64,000 nt of DNA from assembly GCA_910586855.1 (NCBI GenBank), contig CAJUJH010000003.1, positions 156,492-220,491 of the forward strand, read 5' to 3'. The position numbers and the translations under genes are program-made. This document shows, in pieces, positions 17,751-24,603 of the stretch; the first letter of the stretch is position 1; each line of letters begins with the position of its first letter. This DNA is from Candidatus Gastranaerophilales bacterium. GTDB lineage: Bacteria > Cyanobacteriota > Vampirovibrionia > Gastranaerophilales > Gastranaerophilaceae. A model generated the notes under the pieces. The model worked only from the letters and a program-made list of their open reading frames with translations. It searched no databases and had not been told where the DNA came from.

Positions 17751-17969
17751 CTATAATTCCATTAATCTATAAGGCTCAATATTTAAACTTTTTGCAATTG
17801 AAAATAAAAGCTCAACACTTGGGCGTTTTATCCCTACTTCAATATGGCTCAAATGCTCTCTTGTAACCCCAAGTTTAATAGCAAGCTGCAATTGCGTTAA
17901 GCCTGTTTCTTTTCTGTATTTGGCAATATTTTTGCCTAACTTCTTAAAATTTTCATCAAAACTTGCCAT
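17751..17969 (-). CDS. Small XRE-family DNA-binding protein
   Basis: 72 residues, a stand-alone Cro/C1-type helix-turn-helix: LGKNIAKYRKETGLTQLQLA, then VTREHLSHIEVGIKRPSVEL as recognition helix. It starts 25 bases after trkH and is probably co-transcribed with it. It could autoregulate the trkH transcript or the small peptide locus upstream, but no operator has been identified. Confidence 0.82.
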   Translation of the reverse strand: MASFDENFKKLGKNIAKYRKETGLTQLQLAIKLGVTREHLSHIEVGIKRPSVELLFSIAKSLNIEPYRLMEL

Positions 17970-17994
17970 ATAAAAGAATAAAAAACCTCAAAAC

Positions 17995-19452
17995 CTACCT
18001 TTTTATCTCCCACAAATCCTTATGCAAAAGAGCTAAAAACGGGATGAGCTCTAGTCTTCCAACCAGCATATTAAACATAAAGATAAATTTTGTTGCATTC
18101 TGCAAATGGTCAAAATGATTCAAGGGTCCTATCGCCCCAAATCCGGGTCCCACGTTCCCCAAAGAAGAAATTGACCCTATTATTGCAACGCTTGTATTTT
18201 GTTCAATAAATCCGACCAGAAATGCGCTGATTGCAAATATTGCAAAATAAAATATCACAAAAGCCATAATCTGCTGAGCGGTTTCAGAGCTTACAACCCC
18301 GCCTTCAAGCCTTATAGGATAAACCCCTTTGGGGTGAACAATTTTATTTAATTCCCTTTTTATATATTTAAAAACAAAAATCCATCTTGTAATTTTCAGC
18401 CCGCCGCAGGCAGAAATAGCTGAAGCACCGATAAACATAGGCAAAAGCAATAATAATTTGCTTGAAAAATCCCATTGTGCAAAATCAGAAGAAGCAAACC
18501 CTGCCGACATCATAATACTAATGGTTTGAAACAACCCAGTTATAATAGCATTACTAAAGGTAAAACCCATATTTTTATGCAGTGACAAGGCTATCAAAAA
18601 CCCTATAAGTAAAGTTATTATAAGATATGTTAAAAATTCTTCACTTTTAAACGGCGCCTTAAACTTTCTTTGTACAAAAAACTTATACATTAAAATGAAG
18701 TTTGTACCTGCTAAAAATGCAAATATCATAACATTTACCGTTATAAAATTATTGTGATATCCCATAATACTATCCGGATTTGGCGAGAACCCGCCTGCAC
18801 CAACAGTTGAAAGGGATGTACAAATACTATTATAAAAATCGAGCCCAGATAATTTTAAAATCACCGTCTGTAAAATCGTAAGTCCCAAATATATTCCCCA
18901 AAGCCAGCTTGCAGTATGGCGAACCCTTGGTGTAATCTTTTCTTCAGAAGGATTTGGATTCTCTGCAAAAAACATTTGTCTTCCTGCAACGGAAAATTTC
19001 GGTAAAATTGCAACAAATAATACGATAATTCCCATACCGCCAAGCCATTGAGTCATTGAACGGTAAAAGAAAAAAGTTTTAGGATAAAGGGAAAAATCTT
19101 GCAAAATTGTAGCCCCTGTGGTAGAAACCCCTGAAACTGCCTCAAATAGAGAATTTATAATTCCTAAATTATAAAATAAATAAGGAACAGCAGCAGTAAG
19201 GGCGAAAAATACCCATGCAAAAAACGCGGTAGCTAAAGCCTCAGCCTTATTAATAGTATCAATATCTTTTTCAGAAGCTTTATTTAATGAAAACAAGAAT
19301 CCCAAAACAAGAGAAACAAGCGCCCCTGTTAAAAACGGCAAAATTGATTCATATTCCCCGTAGCATAAAGCAAAAATAATCGGCAGAAACATCACCAGTG
19401 CAATGTATCTAAGCATTATTCCAACTGTATTTATTACAACATTTAATCTCAT
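17995..19452 (-). CDS. trkH: Trk/Ktr potassium uptake membrane subunit
   Basis: 485 residues with about ten membrane segments. The four pore loops of the superfamily of K+ transporters can be seen: VSGVSTTGATIL, TSLSTVGAGGFS, TISIMMSAGFAS and SISSLGNVGPGFG, each with the key glycine. It imports potassium with the help of the cytosolic TrkA subunit encoded ~375 bases upstream on the same strand. A small hydrophobic peptide gene and an antisense RNA lie between the two. Only a weak AGAG ribosome binding site is visible. Confidence 0.9.
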   Translation of the reverse strand: MRLNVVINTVGIMLRYIALVMFLPIIFALCYGEYESILPFLTGALVSLVLGFLFSLNKASEKDIDTINKAEALATAFFAWVFFALTAAVPYLFYNLGIINSLFEAVSGVSTTGATILQDFSLYPKTFFFYRSMTQWLGGMGIIVLFVAILPKFSVAGRQMFFAENPNPSEEKITPRVRHTASWLWGIYLGLTILQTVILKLSGLDFYNSICTSLSTVGAGGFSPNPDSIMGYHNNFITVNVMIFAFLAGTNFILMYKFFVQRKFKAPFKSEEFLTYLIITLLIGFLIALSLHKNMGFTFSNAIITGLFQTISIMMSAGFASSDFAQWDFSSKLLLLLPMFIGASAISACGGLKITRWIFVFKYIKRELNKIVHPKGVYPIRLEGGVVSSETAQQIMAFVIFYFAIFAISAFLVGFIEQNTSVAIIGSISSLGNVGPGFGAIGPLNHFDHLQNATKFIFMFNMLVGRLELIPFLALLHKDLWEIKR

Positions 19453-19482
19453 AAAATTCTCTTTTTGTTTATTTTAACCCTC

Positions 19483-19510
19483 TTGAAATATAGGCTAAAT
19501 GGTTTATAAT
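19483..19510 (+). promoter_or_regulatory. Promoter of the antisense RNA candidate
   Basis: TTGAAA (19483-19488) and a perfect TATAAT (19505-19510) with a 16-base spacer, directed away from trkH. The transcript would begin near 19517. Confidence 0.7.
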
Positions 19511-19516
19511 GAGAAT

Positions 19517-19593
19517 ATCAGGAGCGGTAGCGCTTACTACCGTAACCTGCAAATGGCTAAAGTGGTGCTTATCTTAGATAAGTGCCATTTTTT
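19517..19593 (+). ncRNA. Candidate ~77-nt antisense RNA overlapping a small peptide gene
   Basis: Bounded by a consensus-like promoter and an intrinsic terminator, with no coding potential. The 5' part folds into a two-tier stem: CAGG/CCTG outside and CGGTAG-CGCTTA-CTACCG inside (19525-19542). A 13-base single-stranded linker leads to the terminator stem. Its 3' end, including the terminator, is complementary to the last ~8 codons and stop of the 25-residue hydrophobic peptide gene on the other strand. This matches the arrangement of type I toxin-antitoxin RNAs. The 5' end is a prediction from promoter geometry. Confidence 0.6.
19563..19593 (+). terminator. Intrinsic terminator of the antisense RNA
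   Basis: An 11-bp stem (19563-19573 with 19577-19587, two G-U pairs, TTA loop) is followed by six T. The T-tract exists only on the plus strand, which fixes the direction of the transcript. Confidence 0.8.
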
Positions 19594-19646
19594 ATTACGA
19601 ATAAAATCAATAAGATTAAAATTAATGTCAAATTGAGATTCTCCAT
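19569..19646 (-). CDS. 25-residue hydrophobic peptide, possible type I toxin
   Basis: A 25-codon frame beginning MENLNLTLILILL and ending in a polar, basic tail (KNGTYLR). It is essentially one membrane helix. The Shine-Dalgarno AAAGGAGGG (19655-19663), 8 bases before the ATG, is among the strongest in the window. A consensus-like promoter sits ~120 bases upstream. The 3' end overlaps the antisense RNA. An upstream AGCCT could pair with GGGCT at the end of the Shine-Dalgarno and restrain translation. It lies between trkA and trkH, so a KdpF-like accessory peptide of the potassium transporter is the alternative reading. Confidence 0.6.
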   Translation of the reverse strand: MENLNLTLILILLILFVIKNGTYLR

Positions 19647-19770
19647 AAATTCAGCCCTCCTTTCATTAAAAACTATCAACCCTCAGGCTAAAGTAAGTTG
19701 TGCTGAAGTTTTTAAAAAGATGCAGGCTTAGCTCCCTTGATATTCAACTTTCAATGTTCTGTTTTTTCTT

Positions 19771-19798
19771 ATTATAATAATTTGTCTGATTTTTGCAA
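19771..19798 (-). promoter_or_regulatory. Promoter of the small peptide and possibly trkH
   Basis: On the minus strand TTGCAA (19798-19793) and TATAAT (19776-19771) are 16 bases apart. The predicted start near 19764 gives a ~118-base leader before the peptide ATG. Readthrough would also transcribe trkH. Confidence 0.6.
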
Positions 19799-19826
19799 AA
19801 AAGCAATTAAGCTCTAAACACAAAGC

Positions 19827-21179
19827 CTAACCGCAAAGCTTATTGAAATATCCCCTGATACTTTCAGCATCCTCTGTTTTTGTAAATATTATAAGTGAAT
19901 CATTTCCCCTTATAAGAGTCTGCCCTTTTGGAATAATCACTCTTGAACCCCTTTGAATAATCGCAATAACTGCACGTTTTGGCAAAGTTAAATCCATTAA
20001 AACTTTATCCTCGAAGGATGATGGGATATTAATTTCCAATATTTCAGCAAGCCCCATCTCAACTGTTGCAAGCAGCCCTTCTTTATAATCGACAATTCTG
20101 TTTTTAATTTCATTCAAAGCAGCTTTTTTAGCAGAAACTGCTACATCCACCCCTACATGTTCAAATAAAGATGCCGTTGCCATCTGTCCTACGCGGGTTA
20201 TAACCCTTTTTACACCTAATTGTTTAACTAAAAGTGAGCATAATAGATTTTTTTCATCACTGTCTGTAACAGAAATTGTAACATCGCACTCCCCTATTCT
20301 TTCTTCATTTAAAAGTTCAAGGTTTGTACCGTCGCTGTTTAAAATTAAAGTTTTTTTCAACTGTTCGGATAAAAATTCACACCTTTTATAATCTTTCTCA
20401 ATTAATTTTGTTTTAATCGGGGTTTTTTCCAGCGATTTTGCAAGCTCAAACCCAACAGTACCGCCGCCTATAATTGCAACGTTTTTTAGGGGATTTTTTT
20501 CTTCAACAAAAAACTGCGATGCCGTTATATCAAGTCCTTCAGCCGTACCCATAAAAATCGCTTTATCATTCAACAGAAATTTATCATCTCCTTTTGGAAC
20601 AAAAAGCTCATCTTCACGTTTGATGCCCACAACAAGCGTTTCATCATTAAACGGCGTATCTTTTAAACATTTATCTAAAAGCATTGAATTTTCTTTTATG
20701 CGGTATTCAAGAAGTTTTGCCCTTCCTGAAGCAAAATCTTCAACATTTACAGCATCAGGTACGGTTACAATCCTAAAAATTTCACCCACCAATAGCTTTT
20801 CAGGCCAAATGACATAATCAATATGCAAAGCTCCGTCCTTTTGCATTGATTCTTTTACAATTGAAAGTGAATTTCTACACTCTTTTTTAGATACAAAACA
20901 TGCAGTCTGTGCATTGGAGAGCTGTTTTGCCATTAAGCATGCCACAATATTAGCTTCATCAAGACAGGTACAGGCTATAAAGACATCTGCATCCTTAATT
21001 CCCGCCTCCTTTAAAACATTTATATTTGAAGCTTCACCCACAATTGTTGCTAAATCAAGGTTATTAAATTTTTCTAACCTTGAAGGGTCTGAATCAATCA
21101 CAATAATATCGTGGTCTTCAAAAAACTCGGTTGCAATTATTGAACCTGTTTCATTTGCGCCGTAAATTATAATTTTCAT
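19827..21179 (-). CDS. trkA: Trk potassium uptake regulatory subunit
   Basis: 450 residues in two repeated halves, each an NAD-binding RCK_N fold plus RCK_C domain. The nucleotide-binding glycine motifs are IIIYGANETGSIIATEF (residues 2-18) and VAIIGGGTVGFELAKSL (about 235), with following acidic residues (VIDSD, LIEKD). It forms the cytosolic gating ring on TrkH and responds to nucleotides. It is encoded upstream of trkH on the same strand but separated by its own spacer with a new promoter, so the subunits may be expressed separately. A gene order of trkA-peptide-trkH-XRE results. Confidence 0.92.
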   Translation of the reverse strand: MKIIIYGANETGSIIATEFFEDHDIIVIDSDPSRLEKFNNLDLATIVGEASNINVLKEAGIKDADVFIACTCLDEANIVACLMAKQLSNAQTACFVSKKECRNSLSIVKESMQKDGALHIDYVIWPEKLLVGEIFRIVTVPDAVNVEDFASGRAKLLEYRIKENSMLLDKCLKDTPFNDETLVVGIKREDELFVPKGDDKFLLNDKAIFMGTAEGLDITASQFFVEEKNPLKNVAIIGGGTVGFELAKSLEKTPIKTKLIEKDYKRCEFLSEQLKKTLILNSDGTNLELLNEERIGECDVTISVTDSDEKNLLCSLLVKQLGVKRVITRVGQMATASLFEHVGVDVAVSAKKAALNEIKNRIVDYKEGLLATVEMGLAEILEINIPSSFEDKVLMDLTLPKRAVIAIIQRGSRVIIPKGQTLIRGNDSLIIFTKTEDAESIRGYFNKLCG

Positions 21180-21300
21180 AAAGCTATTTATACTCTAAAA
21201 AACAAACTTTTACAACTTTATTAAGTTATGCTGGTTTCATTTAGATTTTCTATTATTAGTGATAAAATTATGGGGTGCACAAAAAAGAATTAATGGCATT

Positions 21301-22530
21301 ATGACAAATGAAATACAAAACACGCAGACTAAAAACAACAAAAATCAAATTATAATATGGATTTTAGCTTTAATTACAGGAGCGGTTGCAGGCTGTCTTG
21401 GAATAAACTTGCTAAATAAGGGTTTTAACTTCATTGCAACAGTATTTACAAGGCTTTTTCAGTTTATTGCAGTACCTACAATTGCTCTTGCCGTTATAAC
21501 CACCTTGTCTGAGCTTGGTACCAAGAAAAATACAGGGAAAATCTTTGCCCGCACAATCACATATACTTTGCTTACAACATTTTCAGCCGCAATTGTAAGT
21601 CTTATTCTATATATTTCTTTCACTCCGGATAACATAACCATAAGTGTAATAGGACAAAAAACTTCTGAAGTGAGTACAAACGGATTTTCTTATTATGAAC
21701 ATCTGCTGTCAATTGTGCCAAATAATATACTGCAGCCTTTAATTTCAGGCAATGTCCTTTCTGTGATATTAATTGCAGCTGCAGCAGGAATAGGTTTATC
21801 ATACGCACCGCAGACGGAAAACAGATTAGCGCTTATTAAAATATTATATGGCATGCAGGAATTGCTTTTTACACTTATTCGTGCGCTAATATGGGCATTA
21901 CCCATTGGTATTATGGCATTTGCTGCCCAATTAACTTCCCAAATAGCCTCAGGTACAGTGATTAGCGCTTTAGGTAAATATACAGCCATTGTTATAGGCG
22001 GAAACCTTATACAAATTTTTATTATAATCCCTTTGTTTCTTTTAGCACACAAGCTTAACCCTATCCAAATTTTTAAAAAAATGTCTTCAGCACTTACTGT
22101 TGCATTTTTCACAAAAAGTTCAGCAGGAACTCTTCCTGTTACCCTTTCTGCAGCTGAAAACAATCTCAAAATAAACCCTGCAGTGTCAAGATTTGTACTT
22201 CCTATCTGTACAACGGTCAATATGAACGGCTGTGCTGCTTTTATTCTTGTTACTTCCCTTTTTGTAATGCAGAATGCAGGTTTTGAATTAACCTTAGGTA
22301 CAATGATAACCTGGATTTTTATATCTGTTTTTGCGGCAATAGGAAATGCGGGCGTTCCTATGGGATGTTATTTTCTGACGCTTTCTTTGATGTCGTCAAT
22401 TGGCGCGCCAGTCGGGCTTCTTGGGGTAATTTTACCTATTTATGCAATTATAGATATGGTGGAAACTGTTGAAAATGTTTGGTCTGATTCGGCAGTGTGC
22501 GCTATGACGAATAAGGATATGGCTTTATAA
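21301..22530 (+). CDS. Dicarboxylate/amino acid:cation symporter (DAACS family)
   Basis: About 409 residues from the ATG at 21301, with eight membrane helices and two re-entrant loops. Family signatures include AFFTKSSAGTLPVTLSAA (serine-rich hairpin HP1) and TTVNMNGCAAF in TM7 (usually NMDGT), which bind substrate and sodium. Substrates of the family are glutamate, aspartate, serine or C4-dicarboxylates. An in-frame GTG at 21259 would add 14 residues but lies in a promoter-like AT-rich stretch. A second, more canonical paralogue is at 49237. Asn-Gly instead of Asp-Gly in TM7 suggests different substrate or ion use. Confidence 0.85.
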   Translation: MTNEIQNTQTKNNKNQIIIWILALITGAVAGCLGINLLNKGFNFIATVFTRLFQFIAVPTIALAVITTLSELGTKKNTGKIFARTITYTLLTTFSAAIVSLILYISFTPDNITISVIGQKTSEVSTNGFSYYEHLLSIVPNNILQPLISGNVLSVILIAAAAGIGLSYAPQTENRLALIKILYGMQELLFTLIRALIWALPIGIMAFAAQLTSQIASGTVISALGKYTAIVIGGNLIQIFIIIPLFLLAHKLNPIQIFKKMSSALTVAFFTKSSAGTLPVTLSAAENNLKINPAVSRFVLPICTTVNMNGCAAFILVTSLFVMQNAGFELTLGTMITWIFISVFAAIGNAGVPMGCYFLTLSLMSSIGAPVGLLGVILPIYAIIDMVETVENVWSDSAVCAMTNKDMAL

Positions 22531-22872
22531 GATTTCCCGACTTTTCTCATAAGCCTAAGCCAAATTAACAATTTTTGGTTTCCCGGCTGGTACAATAAAT
22601 TAAACACTGTTCCTAAATTTTCTTGAAATAAAATTATTTTACAAAAAAGGACCATTAAAAATTCGCGTCGCAAAATCAATTATGGTTTTTTAATAATAAC
22701 TACGGTCAGGCGAATCCTGCGTCCTTTTTGTAAAATAATTTTGTGGAGAGAAAAAGTAAACCCAACCTGAAAATCTTTTATTATTACCAAAAGCAGGAAT
22801 TAGTCCATTGTATTAATCAATCCTCAATCACAAGCATAAAACAATTTTTATCTTTGATATAAAATAATTGAT
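22531..22872. other. 342-bp gene-free stretch
   Basis: Contains the large inverted repeat at 22630-22742 and otherwise AT-rich sequence. I see no open frame with a ribosome binding site, no tRNA and no clear promoter apart from AT-rich sequence just before the TRIC-like gene. Confidence 0.6.
22630..22742. repeat. 113-bp inverted-repeat element with 22-23 bp arms
   Basis: The left arm 22630-22652 starts AAAATTATTTTAC and ends AAGGAC. The right arm 22721-22742 is its reverse complement except for one missing A in an A-run. The inner 68 bases hold a second pair ATTCGC/GCGAAT. There is no open frame inside. It looks like a MITE (non-autonomous transposable element) or a very long RNA stem between convergent-free genes. 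No obvious target duplication and no second copy were seen in this window. Confidence 0.6.
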
Positions 22873-23535
22873 ATGCAATTTGGTATTGAAATATTTATAA
22901 TTGAAGTTATTGGAATCATTGCCTTTACAATTTCAGGCGTTATGGTTGCATTTAAAAAACGTCTGGATTTACTTGGCGTTGTTACATTAGGAACACTCAC
23001 AGCCGTTGGCGGAGGAGCTCTAAGAGACATTTTGCTTGGGATTTTACCCCCCTCTATGTTTAAAAACGGAATTTATGTACTTCTTGCATTCTTAACTGCC
23101 ATAATTTCCTTTTATATAGGTATTCTCACCATAAAAAAGATTAAGAGAAAACGTGAGGAATTTTATAATTTAATCACGTTCTTTGATGCGGTAGGACTCG
23201 GTGTTTTTACGGTTGTAGGTTCAAACACAGCCATTATAAACGGTTTTGGCGATAATGCCTTTTTAACAATCTTTGTAGGAGTTATCACTGGAGTCGGCGG
23301 AGGCGTTATCAGAGACGTTATTGCAAACACCACTCCGTTTATTATGTATAAAGACCTTTATGCTTCATCCGCCATCATAGGAGCAGCACTCTATTATGCA
23401 CTCTATCAGCTGCATTCAAATAGCTTTCTTTGTATTTCAATTTCAATAATAGCAACCATTCTTGTCCGCCTTATTGCCCATAAATATCACCTCGGACTCC
23501 CAAAATTCGGGGTATATAAGGATAGGGAAGAATAA
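22873..23535 (+). CDS. TRIC-type channel (UPF0126 family)
   Basis: 220 residues with six to seven membrane helices arranged as an internal repeat. Each half has the glycine-rich GGGxxRD signature (GGGALRDILLG near 45 and GGGVIRDVI near 145), matching the bacterial UPF0126/YicG family, homologues of trimeric intracellular cation channels. Probably conducts K+ or glycine in the inner membrane. Upstream is the 113-bp inverted repeat; a small XRE gene converges from downstream with 14 bases between stops. Confidence 0.85.
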   Translation: MQFGIEIFIIEVIGIIAFTISGVMVAFKKRLDLLGVVTLGTLTAVGGGALRDILLGILPPSMFKNGIYVLLAFLTAIISFYIGILTIKKIKRKREEFYNLITFFDAVGLGVFTVVGSNTAIINGFGDNAFLTIFVGVITGVGGGVIRDVIANTTPFIMYKDLYASSAIIGAALYYALYQLHSNSFLCISISIIATILVRLIAHKYHLGLPKFGVYKDREE

Positions 23536-23549
23536 TTTATCAAATCGCA

Positions 23550-23876
23550 TTACTTCCTGTTCAAGCTTTTTGTTAAATTGTAGATAATTTCAAGCTTTTC
23601 AGGATTATCGCCGATTTCTGCTATATTACGGTTAATCATTTTTAACAACACGGGGGTTTCCTTAAGGTAATTTGTGGCAAATAATTCTTCATTTGTCACA
23701 TCCAGTGCTTTTAAAAGTTTATCAATAGTTTCTGCTGTTGCAAAATTATACCCAAGTTCAATACTACTTAAGGCACGCTGTGAAATATCAACCATCTCGG
23801 AGAGTTCTTCCTGCGTATAACCTTTTGCGGTACGCATTCTTTTTATTTGTTTCCCAAGCTCTTTTTTTATGCCCAT
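23550..23876 (-). CDS. XRE-family regulator
   Basis: 108 residues. The helix-turn-helix occupies about 5-65 (LGKQIKRMRTAKGYTQEELS, ISQRALSSIELGYNFATAET) and a short helical tail follows that may mediate dimerisation. A spaced inverted pair AGTATTT/AAATACT lies upstream near 23911-23970 and could be its operator. Divergent from the orphan gene at 24082. Regulatory target unknown. Confidence 0.8.
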   Translation of the reverse strand: MGIKKELGKQIKRMRTAKGYTQEELSEMVDISQRALSSIELGYNFATAETIDKLLKALDVTNEELFATNYLKETPVLLKMINRNIAEIGDNPEKLEIIYNLTKSLNRK

Positions 23877-24081
23877 AACTTTACAACTTTAATTTCTTTC
23901 AAACCGCAAACATAGTATTTACAGTTATTGTATATTAAGTTATGTAAAGCCAAAATGTATTATAAATACTATATTTTATAATAATAGCATTTTAAATTGT
24001 AAAATTATAACAATTTTTAAAAATGAGAAGTTTTTAAATAGGTACAAAGAAAAATAAATTTATAAAAGGAAGGAATTTATT

Positions 24082-24507
24082 ATGGTAAACATTGCAAACA
24101 GCTCAGCAAAATTAATCAGCACAACAGTTAACGAAAAATCAGGTACAACAATTAAAAAATTTCTCATGCCCGAGTATGGAAGAAAAGCTATGGCAACAGT
24201 TGTAGAATATGGCGAAAACAATCCTCTTAAAAAGAAAGGGATTGACTCTTTTGTAAAAATCACAGGAGCTCCATATGCTTGTGGCACAACTGCAGACAAA
24301 GCATTATTCAGCGGTGATAAAATAATATTAAGCGGAGCCTCAGAAAAGAAAAATTTTGAATATGTAGGAGATTTCAACTCTCGTTTTAAAGAAATGATAG
24401 ATTTGCTTAAAAAATACCCAAAACTCACAGCTGCACTTATCCCAAATACTAAAACTTTAAATCCCACATACGGTTACACAGAAGCCATGGAGAAATTTCA
24501 AAAGTAA
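24082..24507 (+). CDS. Orphan protein
   Basis: 141 residues, basic, no signal peptide or membrane segment. Visible features are FLMPEYGRKAMATVVEYGEN, a short Cys-containing segment (GAPYACGTTADKAL) and a helical C terminus. No family recognised. AGGAAGGAA precedes the ATG. Its transcript would end at the terminator that overlaps the gyrB promoter. Confidence 0.5.
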   Translation: MVNIANSSAKLISTTVNEKSGTTIKKFLMPEYGRKAMATVVEYGENNPLKKKGIDSFVKITGAPYACGTTADKALFSGDKIILSGASEKKNFEYVGDFNSRFKEMIDLLKKYPKLTAALIPNTKTLNPTYGYTEAMEKFQK

Positions 24508-24539
24508 TTTTATGGCATAATTTACAACTTCGTTAAAAT

Positions 24540-24567
24540 TTGCAATACCTGCCTTTTATAGTACAAT
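24540..24567 (+). promoter_or_regulatory. Promoter of gyrB
   Basis: TTGCAA (24540-24545) and TACAAT (24562-24567) with a 16-base spacer. The -10 element lies in the loop of the terminator hairpin of the preceding gene; transcription from here would lack the left arm of that hairpin and so escape termination. Confidence 0.6.
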
Positions 24568-24589
24568 GTTGCTATAGAGGCAGGTTTTT
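24547..24589 (+). terminator. Terminator overlapping the gyrB promoter
   Basis: ACCTGCC (24547-24553), extended by TTTTATAG, pairs with CTATAGA plus GGCAGGT (24579-24585), followed by TTTT. It ends transcripts from the orphan gene upstream of gyrB. Confidence 0.7.
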
Positions 24590-24603
24590 ATAAAGGAAAA
24601 GGC

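Noticed and set aside
19647..19764. c-di-AMP (ydaO-type) riboswitch before the small peptide and trkH
   Set aside because: The position near potassium transport genes is suggestive, but I could not match the conserved core of that riboswitch. A covariance-model search would decide.
21259..21300. GTG start for the first DAACS symporter
   Set aside because: It lies in a promoter-like AT-rich stretch and adds residues not typical of the family; the ATG at 21301 is preferred but not proven.
22630..22742. attC recombination site
   Set aside because: The inverted repeat lacks the GTTRRRY/RYYYAAC core sites and sits away from the Xer-type gene.
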